Below are positions 34,809 through 42,695 of a stretch of DNA of 64,000 bases, piece after piece. The stretch's first letter is position 1. Each line of letters begins with the position of its first letter. The translations under genes and the position numbers were made by a program. The notes beneath the pieces were generated by a model that saw only the letters and a list, made by a program, of their open reading frames with translations, did no database searches and was not told the origin of the DNA. This stretch comes from Aquamicrobium sp. LC103 (GTDB taxonomy: Bacteria > Pseudomonadota > Alphaproteobacteria > Rhizobiales > Rhizobiaceae), in assembly GCF_001014615.2 (NCBI RefSeq), contig NZ_LBCQ02000017.1:99634-163633 (forward strand), given 5' to 3'.

Positions 34809-35531
34809 ATGGCCGCACGTGGTAAGGCAAGAGATAAGGACGAGGCCGCTGGCGGGGCCGCGGGAGCGACACCCAAGGCATCGCAATATCCTATCAATTC
34901 CGGCGACCTGACCTCGGAGGTCTATCACAAGGTCCGCGACGCGATCCGCAAGGGCGCGCTGTCAATTGGCGAGCGAGTGACGGAAGCCGAGCTGGCGGCC
35001 CGGTTTGGCGTGTCGCGCACGCCGGTGCGCGATGCAATCGTAAGGCTGGAAGCCGACGGTCTTTTGACGAATGAGCCGCGTCGCGGCCTCATCATCACCG
35101 ATCTGTCCCATCAACAGATCGTCGAGCTCTATTTCATGCGCGAGGTGCTGGAGGGAGCGGCGGCACGGCAGGCCGCACAAAGCGCCAGCGACGTCGAGTT
35201 ACGCACCATCGCTGAACTCAATGAATCCGAACTGCATCATCCGGGCAATTACGAAGAGCTGAGCGAGATCAATCTGCGGATCCACCAGATGATCCTGCTG
35301 GCGGCGCATAATCGATATCTCCTGCGCAGCTTGTCACAGCTATCCGTGACCATGTCGCTTTTGCCTAGCCTGCTGTCGAAGGGTGATCGCGCCCGGCAGG
35401 CCACCGCGGAGCACAAAGCCATTGTGAGCGCCCTTCTGGCACGTGACAGCGAGGCGGCCGAAGCGGCAGCACGCGAGCATGTACGCTCGTCGCTCCAACA
35501 CCGCATGCTGCTGGCAATCCGCAACGGCTGA
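34809..35531 (+). CDS. GntR-family regulator with FCD domain
   Basis: A 240-residue FadR-subfamily regulator. The N-terminal winged helix is VYHKVRDAIRKGAL, then VTEAELAARFGVSRTPVRDA (about residues 40-85). The FCD effector domain follows with metal/ligand residues in LYFMREVLEGAAAR, INLRIHQMIL and EHKAIVSALLARDSEAAEAAAREHV. Such regulators respond to carboxylic acids. ATG 34809 has GGAGGG about 9 bases upstream. It lies in the middle of the PrpD/HyuAB island and is the natural candidate to bind the 17-bp motifs at 31973, 42667 and 50644. Confidence 0.93.
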   Translation: MAARGKARDKDEAAGGAAGATPKASQYPINSGDLTSEVYHKVRDAIRKGALSIGERVTEAELAARFGVSRTPVRDAIVRLEADGLLTNEPRRGLIITDLSHQQIVELYFMREVLEGAAARQAAQSASDVELRTIAELNESELHHPGNYEELSEINLRIHQMILLAAHNRYLLRSLSQLSVTMSLLPSLLSKGDRARQATAEHKAIVSALLARDSEAAEAAAREHVRSSLQHRMLLAIRNG

Positions 35532-35545
35532 TCCGGCGGATCGCG

Positions 35546-36607
35546 CTAGATGTCAAAACCGAGCCGCTTCGCAACGCTCCAGATCGGACCAATCAACAGG
35601 TTGTTGATCAGCATGCGCACGATGTGAAATCCGAGCACAAGCGGCACGCCTATATGCAGCGTGGCGGCGGTGACGACCATTTCGGGCGTTCCACCTGGCG
35701 CCAGTCCGAGAATGACCGCCTCGCTCGGCAAACCGGAGATGACTGAGAGCACAACCGCACCTGTGGTCAATACGACAAGCAGAATGCCAGTCGAGACAAG
35801 TGAGGCGACGGCCAGGCGGCCGCTTGTGAAGAGAAAGCGCCTCGTCAGCCTGACGCCCAGCCCGGCGCCCATGCCTATCTGCGCCACGTTGACCAGCCAG
35901 GGCGGAAAGCCGGTGGGCGCTTGCCATAAGGCCGTGATGCTCATCGAGCAGATCAACGGGCCGATCAGCCATGGATTTGCTGCCTTCAAGCGCAAGAGCA
36001 ACAGCGCCCCGCCAATCGTAAAGCCAAACAGAAGCACCAGATTCGACCAGTCGATCGGCGGCAGATCGGGACGGAAGATGCTGTCGTCTCGCACGGAACC
36101 GAACAGCGCGACCGCCGGCGGAATGGTCAGCACGACCATGACCATGCGGATCGTCTGGGCGAAGACCACCGGTGCAATCTGCGCTCCGGCACGCTCGGCG
36201 AGAACCGGCATCACGGCAATACCGCCCGGCACGGTGCAGAAATAGGCCGACTTCCTGTCGAGTTTCGCCAGCCGTGCAAAAAGCGGCGTTAGGCACAGGC
36301 CAACGACGACGATTAGCGTCCCGGCTGTCATGATGATCGGCAGCGCGGCCAAAACCGCTACCAACACCGGCGCGCTGAAGCCCAACCCGAAACTGGTGCC
36401 CAAGACAATCATCGCAAGCGGGCGCGTTGCGCGCGGCAGCATGACAGGCCTGATCCAAACCAGAACCGTAGTGCTCACCATCGCGCCGATGGTCCAGGCG
36501 AGCGGCACATGGGCAAGTGAAAACAGGTAACCGCCCAGCGTCGCAATGCCCAGTGTCAACAGGAACGAAAACACCCTTCCGGAATAGGCAGCGGGCCTGC
36601 AAAGCAT
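35546..36607 (-). CDS. AbrB-family membrane protein, putative carboxylate transporter or exporter
   Basis: A 353-residue polytopic membrane protein with about 10 hydrophobic segments arranged as two similar halves. Each half has a P-G-G signature (CTVPGGIAVMPVLA near 130 and GLAPGGTPEMVV near 300), as in the AbrB/ammonia monooxygenase-regulator family (COG3180). The family is thought to transport small compounds, but its substrates are not firmly known. ATG 36607 overlaps the PrpD4 stop as TGATG, so it is translated with that gene and is the last member of the leftward HyuA-HyuB-PrpD unit. Confidence 0.85.
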   Translation of the reverse strand: MLCRPAAYSGRVFSFLLTLGIATLGGYLFSLAHVPLAWTIGAMVSTTVLVWIRPVMLPRATRPLAMIVLGTSFGLGFSAPVLVAVLAALPIIMTAGTLIVVVGLCLTPLFARLAKLDRKSAYFCTVPGGIAVMPVLAERAGAQIAPVVFAQTIRMVMVVLTIPPAVALFGSVRDDSIFRPDLPPIDWSNLVLLFGFTIGGALLLLRLKAANPWLIGPLICSMSITALWQAPTGFPPWLVNVAQIGMGAGLGVRLTRRFLFTSGRLAVASLVSTGILLVVLTTGAVVLSVISGLPSEAVILGLAPGGTPEMVVTAATLHIGVPLVLGFHIVRMLINNLLIGPIWSVAKRLGFDI

Positions 36608-37953
36608 CAGGATGCTACGAACACGGCGCGCAACGCGGCCGGGATCGGTCCATCATCAGGTTCTGCCAATCCGCTCACCGCCGAAAACAGCGATGGCGCC
36701 AGTTCGCCCTCACCCACGCTTCGAAGGCAGTCCACGAATTTCCGGTGCACATCCTCGAGAGACGTCGGATTTTCAGCATGCCCCTTCGGCCGTCTCACCG
36801 GGTGGCTTTCCAGGCGCGTGCCGTCCTTCAGGATCAGCGCAGCCCGATCGGCGCGCGCCCAGCCATCAAGATCCGGGTCGAAATCGTGGCTGAGAACCCG
36901 TTCGACCTTCCTCATCAGAGGCCGCACGGTCGGATCGGCGAGCGTGGCGTCGGAGAGTTCCGAAAGGCCAACCCAACCACGCATGAGTGCAGCAGCCGCG
37001 AAGAACTCAAGGCTGAAACGGGCCTGCGCAACCGTTTCCGGATCGCGATAGCGCAACGTGTCGGAGTGGCGAGGGCTCAACCGGATCTCGATGCATTCTA
37101 CCGCATCCGCCATCAGCGAGGTCGATCCCAGTTCGAGCACGGCGTCGATCGCGCGGTGTCCGGCATAACAGACCGGATAGCGTTTGATATTGGGCGCGTT
37201 GCGGCCGAGAACCGGGCCGTGTCCGTCGAGTTGGATCGGTCGCTCCAGATCGACCTGGCCGGCCGGCGAATAACTCGCCAGAAACCCGTTTGGCGCTTCC
37301 AGCGCATCAGGCGAAGCCGTGAATTCTTGTTGGGCCAGGAAGGCCGCGAGGACGCCCGACTGCGCAGCGCGTCCGGCATGAAACGGCTTGATCATGCTGC
37401 CGAAATTCGCCATCAGCCCCGCGCCTTGCGAGGCGCCGATCGCCAATGCCCGCGCCATACCCTGCTCGTCCAGCCGCAGCAGCGACCCAACGGCCACAGA
37501 GGCCGCAACGGCGCCGAGGAGTCCGGTCGGATGCAGTCCACGGGCGTGATAAAGCGTGGCCTCGCGCGCTGCGAGCTCCGCCCAGGCTTCATAGCCAGCG
37601 ACATACGCCAGAACGACCTCGCGGATACTCGCCCCGCGCGGCGCGGCAACCGCCATGATCGCCGGGATCAGAACCGCGCTGATATGACCGCCGAAGGCCA
37701 CGTCGTCAAAATCCAGTGCATGCGCGGCCGTTCCGTCGACAAGCGCCGAATGCGCGCTGTCGCGTGGTCCTGCTCCGATGGCATCGAGCGTTTGTTTGAG
37801 GCCAGCCACGGCAGGTTCACTGCGAGCGGCGATCATCACCCCGACCGTATCCAGAAAGGCAATGGCGGCCCGCTCCGAAACCAGCGGATCGAGTACCGTC
37901 TCGCGCAGGCCAACCAATGCCTGCGCCAGCTTGAGCGTGAGCGGGTAGTTCAT
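36607..37953 (-). CDS. MmgE/PrpD family protein (4 of 4)
   Basis: A 448-residue MmgE/PrpD protein with HALDFDDVAFGGHIS near residue 80, YHARGLHPTGLLG, LMANFGSMIKPFHAG and KRYPVCYAGHRAIDA. The His-Pro of the common G-x-H-P motif is replaced by HIS, a difference from copies 1-3 that may reflect another substrate. The start ATG 37953 lies 13 bases after hyuB. Frames further upstream overlap hyuB and are unlikely. It is co-translated with the AbrB-like protein downstream. Confidence 0.9.
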   Translation of the reverse strand: MNYPLTLKLAQALVGLRETVLDPLVSERAAIAFLDTVGVMIAARSEPAVAGLKQTLDAIGAGPRDSAHSALVDGTAAHALDFDDVAFGGHISAVLIPAIMAVAAPRGASIREVVLAYVAGYEAWAELAAREATLYHARGLHPTGLLGAVAASVAVGSLLRLDEQGMARALAIGASQGAGLMANFGSMIKPFHAGRAAQSGVLAAFLAQQEFTASPDALEAPNGFLASYSPAGQVDLERPIQLDGHGPVLGRNAPNIKRYPVCYAGHRAIDAVLELGSTSLMADAVECIEIRLSPRHSDTLRYRDPETVAQARFSLEFFAAAALMRGWVGLSELSDATLADPTVRPLMRKVERVLSHDFDPDLDGWARADRAALILKDGTRLESHPVRRPKGHAENPTSLEDVHRKFVDCLRSVGEGELAPSLFSAVSGLAEPDDGPIPAALRAVFVAS

Positions 37954-37966
37954 CGCGGCACAGAGG

Positions 37967-39667
37967 TCAGCCAGCTGCCCGCAACCGCGCAGTCGCGTCG
38001 CGGTCGAGCCGGCCGGATACGTCGAACGCAACCTTGTATTGCTCGCGCGCGCCCTCGACAGTGACATAGCCGAGCATCACGTCCTTTGCCACAGCTTCGG
38101 GGTCACGGGCCAGCGGACTGCCATAGCCACCGCCACCCGGCATCTCGATGATGATCGTATCCTTCTCGGGAATCGTCTGAATGCCCTTTGACTTGACGCG
38201 TGCAGAGCCGGAGCCGAGGCTGAGCCGGCCCTTCGCGCCAGGCTGCCCGCCCTGACGTCCCTTTGGCGCATTCTCCACCCGCTCATAGCGGGCATAGAAA
38301 GTAAGCGGAGCATCAGCGCGGTTGCCGATCACCATGGTCTGTCCGAGACCACCGCGATATGTACCTGCCCCGCCGGAATCTTCGCGAAACTCCTTCTTCC
38401 AGATGACCAGCGAAGTGATAGCCTCCGTCACCTCCACCGGCACGTTACGGATGCCGGAGGGGAACGGCGTTGCCGAAAGGCCGTCAAGACGCGGCCGCGC
38501 ACCGGCGCCGCCGCTATGGAAGGTGGTGACCATGAAGCCGCGATCCTGGCCGCTCGGCTGAACGCCGAGCCGGATGTTCCAAAGCGTACCGGTGCTTTCA
38601 GCCGGCACGACGTCGTCGATCGCCTGCTCGAAGCAGCCGAAGACGAGATCGGGGAGGAACATTCCTATGGTGGAGCGGGCCACGACGGGGCGCGGGAAGG
38701 ATGCATTGGCGATGCAGTCCTCCGGCGCCGTAATCGTTATGCAGCCGAGCGTCGCGGCATTGTTGGGAAGGCTGGGCGCGACAAGGCATTTTACCCCGAA
38801 GGCTGCATAGGCTTCAGTGTAGCACATCGGGCAGTTGATGCCGTAGCGCGAAGCTGGCGATGTGCCGGCGAGATCGATATGAACGCCCATCTCGTCCACC
38901 GTGACGGCGGCGTGAAGGTCGATAGGGGCTTCGTAGCCATCGATGCGCATATGGTTCCGCCAGGTGCCACGCGGCAGCCTGGCGATCGCCTCCATCATGG
39001 CCTGCTTGCTGCGCTCCAGAATCTGATTGCCCACGGCCTCGATGTCGTCGAGAGCATATTCATCCATTATCTTCTGCAGCCGCGCGCCGCCGATATCATT
39101 GCAGGCGACGAGTGCGAAGATATCACCCTCGACCTGGATCGGTTCCTTGACGTTGGCGCGCACGATCTTCAGCAGATGCTCGTTCATCTCGCCGCGATCG
39201 ACAATCTTCATAATCGGGATGAAAAGCCCTTCGCCATAGACATCGCGCGATTCAGGCGAAGGTCCATTGCCGCCAATATCGACGACATGAGTGGTGCATG
39301 CAAACAGCGCCACTGCCCGACCGTTGCGGAAGATCGGCGTTACCACCGAAAGATCGGTGAGATGGCCGGTTGCCTTCCAAGGATCATTGGTGATGTAGGC
39401 GTCGCCTTCCTGCATCGTGTCGATAGGATATTCATCGAGGAAATGGCGCACGGAACGCGCCATGGAGTTGATGTGGCCGGGTGTGCCCGTCACGGCCTGC
39501 GCGATCATTTCGCCGGTCCGGTTGAAGACACCGGCGGAAACGTCGCCGGCCTCGCGGGTCGAGGTCGAGAAGCCCGCACGGATAAGGCTGCGCGCCTGTT
39601 CCTCGACGGCGGCGATCAGTCGGCTCCAGATCACTTGCAGTTGGATATTCCTGGTCGCGTCGCTCAT
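37967..39667 (-). CDS. hyuB: Hydantoinase B/oxoprolinase family protein
   Basis: A 566-residue HyuB-type subunit. Typical text: TGTPGHINSMARSVRHFL near residue 60, NDPWKATGHLTDLSVVTPIF, and the C-terminal GGLGQTMVIGN and PGGGGYGSP. HyuA/HyuB complexes open cyclic amides with ATP (N-methylhydantoinase, 5-oxoprolinase) or carboxylate ketones. ATG 39667 overlaps the hyuA stop as ATGA, giving stoichiometric synthesis. In this island a 5-oxoproline-like or hydantoin-like intermediate is plausible. Confidence 0.92.
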   Translation of the reverse strand: MSDATRNIQLQVIWSRLIAAVEEQARSLIRAGFSTSTREAGDVSAGVFNRTGEMIAQAVTGTPGHINSMARSVRHFLDEYPIDTMQEGDAYITNDPWKATGHLTDLSVVTPIFRNGRAVALFACTTHVVDIGGNGPSPESRDVYGEGLFIPIMKIVDRGEMNEHLLKIVRANVKEPIQVEGDIFALVACNDIGGARLQKIMDEYALDDIEAVGNQILERSKQAMMEAIARLPRGTWRNHMRIDGYEAPIDLHAAVTVDEMGVHIDLAGTSPASRYGINCPMCYTEAYAAFGVKCLVAPSLPNNAATLGCITITAPEDCIANASFPRPVVARSTIGMFLPDLVFGCFEQAIDDVVPAESTGTLWNIRLGVQPSGQDRGFMVTTFHSGGAGARPRLDGLSATPFPSGIRNVPVEVTEAITSLVIWKKEFREDSGGAGTYRGGLGQTMVIGNRADAPLTFYARYERVENAPKGRQGGQPGAKGRLSLGSGSARVKSKGIQTIPEKDTIIIEMPGGGGYGSPLARDPEAVAKDVMLGYVTVEGAREQYKVAFDVSGRLDRDATARLRAAG

Positions 39668-41760
39668 GCTGCGGCCTTTCCGGTCTTGAGGATGAGGTTT
39701 CCGTAAGTGTCGGTGCATGCGGTGAAGCCAACCGGAACCATGGTGTTGGTTTCGGCCTCGGCGATAATCGCCGGACCCGCCACACTGGCGCCGCACCCCA
39801 GGTCGGTGCGGTGATAGATATTTGCCGGGTTGTCCTGCATCGAAGCGAGATCGACCAGCGTCTGGGTGCGGCGTGGAGCGGGAGCAGGACTTGCCGTCGC
39901 GCTATCGGCCGCTGCCGCTTCGGGCGTCGGCGCGGCCAGGGTGAGCGTCCAGGTCAGGCACTCGATCTCCATCTTGGGAATGATCCGTCCGAAATGCCTG
40001 CGATACTCCATTTCGAAGAGTTCCCGGATGCGGGTCTCGGGATCTCTGTCCAGAACATCGGCGGCAAGATAAACCTGTACTTCGTGGCCCTGGCCGCGGT
40101 AGCGCATGTAAACTGAAATCCGCTCCTCCAGCGCTGCGGCGGTCGTCACACCCAGCCGCACGAAGCTCTCGGCCTCCTTGCGCATCTCGCCAAGAACGGA
40201 ACGCGCCAGTTCCACGTCGAAGGCCGACAGAGAAATGAGCCGAGTGCGCACCGCCTCGTAGGAGACGGGCGCGAGGAGGAAGCCGTGCGCTGAGCCGACG
40301 CCTGCACCACGCGGCACAATCACCGTGTCGATCCCGAGCTTCTGGGCAATGCGCGCAGCGTGCATCGGCGCGGCGCCCCCGAAGGCGATCATCGTGCGCC
40401 CTTCCAGTTCGGCGCCGTTGTCGGTCGCGTGCACGCGGGCCGCGTTGGCCATGTTCTCATCCACCACCTCGACAATCGCGATGGCGGAAGTCCTCGCATC
40501 CATCTGCGCGCTGGCGCCGATATGACACTGGAGGGCAGCGCACGACGCGCCGATGTCAAGGCTGATCATACCGCCGGCGAAGGTCTCGGGATCGATCTTG
40601 CCCATCACCAGATCGGCATCGGTGACGGTCGGCTTCGTGCCGCCGCGCCCGTAGCATGCAGGACCGGGTTCAGAGCCCGCACTTTCCGGGCCGACCTGCA
40701 CGCGACCGAGCGCGTCCACCGCGCCGATCGAGCCACCGCCAGCTCCGATCTCTACGAGATCGATGACGGGCACCCGCAACGGCATGCCGCTGCCGCGCAG
40801 AAAACGATAGGCGCGCGCGACTTCAAGCGATCGGCTCTGATGCGGCATGCCGCCATCGATCAGCACGAGCTTGGCAGTCGTGCCGCCCATGTCGAAGGCA
40901 AGCGCTTCGGGCAAATCCAGCTTGCGCGCGATGTCGGCCGCCAGCACCGCGCCGCCGGCCGGCCCTGATTCCACCAACTTGATTGGCTGCGCGCAGGCAA
41001 TCTCGAGGCTGGTCAGGCCGCCGCTCGACATCATCAGCATGACCTGTGCGTCGATGCCCGCATCTTTCAGGCCGACGTCCAGGCGGCGCAGATAGCTTTC
41101 CATGATCGGCTGCACATAGGCGTTGGCGCAGACCGTCGAGCCCCGTTCGAATTCGCGGATTTCCGGGCAGATTTCATGTGACAGCGTGACATTGAGGCCC
41201 GGCAGCGCGTCGCGCAGGATCGCGCCGACCCGCGTTTCGTGCTCGCCATTCGCATAGGAGTGAAGCAGGCAGACGGCCACGGATTCGACGGTCTCGCGTT
41301 CGAGCACGGGCACCAGCGCCCTCACCGACTCCTCGTCCAGATGGCGCAGGACCGAGCCGTCGGCGGCCAGCCGCTCATCCACTTCGAGCCTCAGATTGCG
41401 CGGCACCAGCGGCTCCGGACGAACCATGTAGAGGTCCGACACCTCGAACCGGTGCTCATAGGCCATTTCCAGTGAATCGCGGAAACCGGCCGTCGTCAAA
41501 AGCGCGGTCCTGGCACCCTTGCGCTCGATCAGCGCATTGGTGGCAAGCGTCGTGCCATGGACCACAAGACGGATATCGGCGGGCGACACGCCGCTTCTTG
41601 CGAGAAGATCGCGCGTGCCTTCCAGAACCGCGCGCTCGGGCGCGGCATGGGTCGTCAGATACTTGCCCGAGACATGCTGGCCGGGCGCGATCTCCAGCAC
41701 GATGTCGGTAAAGGTCCCGCCGATATCCACGGCCAGACGCGCCTGCCTGCTATCCGTCAT
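39664..41760 (-). CDS. hyuA: Hydantoinase A/oxoprolinase family protein
   Basis: A 698-residue HyuA-type subunit with an actin-like ATPase fold. The N-terminal phosphate-binding motif VDIGGTFTDIVL is at about 10-21, VHGTTLATNALIERKGA near 70, FDMGGTTAKLVLI near 293, and GGAAPMHAARIAQKLGI in the last third. It hydrolyses ATP to activate the amide carbonyl and works with HyuB. It is the second gene after the maleate isomerase-like gene in the leftward unit controlled by the motif at 42667. Confidence 0.93.
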   Translation of the reverse strand: MTDSRQARLAVDIGGTFTDIVLEIAPGQHVSGKYLTTHAAPERAVLEGTRDLLARSGVSPADIRLVVHGTTLATNALIERKGARTALLTTAGFRDSLEMAYEHRFEVSDLYMVRPEPLVPRNLRLEVDERLAADGSVLRHLDEESVRALVPVLERETVESVAVCLLHSYANGEHETRVGAILRDALPGLNVTLSHEICPEIREFERGSTVCANAYVQPIMESYLRRLDVGLKDAGIDAQVMLMMSSGGLTSLEIACAQPIKLVESGPAGGAVLAADIARKLDLPEALAFDMGGTTAKLVLIDGGMPHQSRSLEVARAYRFLRGSGMPLRVPVIDLVEIGAGGGSIGAVDALGRVQVGPESAGSEPGPACYGRGGTKPTVTDADLVMGKIDPETFAGGMISLDIGASCAALQCHIGASAQMDARTSAIAIVEVVDENMANAARVHATDNGAELEGRTMIAFGGAAPMHAARIAQKLGIDTVIVPRGAGVGSAHGFLLAPVSYEAVRTRLISLSAFDVELARSVLGEMRKEAESFVRLGVTTAAALEERISVYMRYRGQGHEVQVYLAADVLDRDPETRIRELFEMEYRRHFGRIIPKMEIECLTWTLTLAAPTPEAAAADSATASPAPAPRRTQTLVDLASMQDNPANIYHRTDLGCGASVAGPAIIAEAETNTMVPVGFTACTDTYGNLILKTGKAAA

Positions 41761-41808
41761 TGTCTTTTTCTTCCCTCTTTTTCCGGGCGCTAGGCAGTGC
41801 CGGCGCTC

Positions 41809-42561
41809 TTAATACGAATGGTCGGAGACGGCAGCAGCCGAAAACAGGCGGCCGGGTGCTACTCCCGCGAGCGGCGCGCCGATCGCGCGCAGCGCTGACC
41901 AGAGCGAGGCCAGATTGGAGCTGACCACCGGGCGGCCCAGTTCGGCTTCGAGCCGGTCGATCTGATCGAAGGTCAGGAGATTGGTGCAGCTGATAAAGAC
42001 CGCATCGGCCGCCCGCGCCTCTTCCTCATGCGTCAGAACCAGAGCCGCGACCTCTTCCGAGGCGATCGAGGCAATGGGTCGGCTGGCGTCGCAGTGAAAC
42101 GCCGCGCATGCGGTGACCGTGATGCCGTGAAAGGCGAGGAAGCGTGCCTCCGTCTCGTTGATCTCGTCGGGATAGGGCGTCACCATTAAGATGCGGCGGG
42201 CCTGCAATGCCTGCAGCGCCTCGATCACTGCAGATGACGTGGTCAGCGCCCCGATTCCGGTTGCCTGCGTAATGCGCCGGGCAATCTCCGCCTCCTCGCC
42301 CTCGCCTTCGATAAAGCTGCCGCTCGTGCAGGCATAGAGGATGAGCTCCGGCTTCAGCCGCACGAGATCGGTCGCGCCGCGGATGGCCAGCGCGTTCATC
42401 TCTAGCAGAGATTCCCGGTTGACCGTTTCCCAGTTGGGCCGCGAGACCCGGCTCCAGTTGATCGTGAAACCGGGCGGCAGATGCGACGGCAATTCACGCT
42501 CCAGGGTCATGTTGCCGCCGGGCATGATCACGCCAAATCTGCGCAGGTCCGCATGTCTCAT
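41809..42561 (-). CDS. Maleate isomerase/arylmalonate decarboxylase-like protein (Asp/Glu racemase superfamily)
   Basis: A 250-residue protein with the two catalytic cysteines of the superfamily: YACTSGSF near residue 86 and ISCTNLLTF near 197. The opening FGVIMPGGNMTLERELPSHL is that of maleate cis-trans isomerases and arylmalonate decarboxylases rather than of hydantoin racemase. It would isomerise or decarboxylate an unsaturated dicarboxylate. ATG 42561 has only a weak ribosome site (GGACGG). It is the first gene of the unit and lies 106 bases from the shared 17-bp motif. Confidence 0.85.
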   Translation of the reverse strand: MRHADLRRFGVIMPGGNMTLERELPSHLPPGFTINWSRVSRPNWETVNRESLLEMNALAIRGATDLVRLKPELILYACTSGSFIEGEGEEAEIARRITQATGIGALTTSSAVIEALQALQARRILMVTPYPDEINETEARFLAFHGITVTACAAFHCDASRPIASIASEEVAALVLTHEEEARAADAVFISCTNLLTFDQIDRLEAELGRPVVSSNLASLWSALRAIGAPLAGVAPGRLFSAAAVSDHSY

Positions 42562-42666
42562 AGCAACCGTCCGCCGTGCTCCTCGACTTTCCGTCAAGCG
42601 CGGCTGACGACCGTCAACCTGCGCGTCATGCTCATTGCCGCACACAATACACACAACAAGAACACT

Positions 42667-42683
42667 TGCATACTAATGTTTTT
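42667..42683 (+). promoter_or_regulatory. Shared 17-bp motif, copy 2
   Basis: TGCATACTAATGTTTTT differs at 2 positions from copy 3 (50644) and at 3 from copy 1 (31973). Flanking bases AAGAAC and AGT also match copy 3, and AAGAAC...GTTTTT gives it partial dyad symmetry. It stands upstream of the maleate isomerase-HyuAB-PrpD-AbrB unit, but in opposite orientation to that unit. Confidence 0.55.
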
Positions 42684-42695
42684 AGTTTTGTAAAA

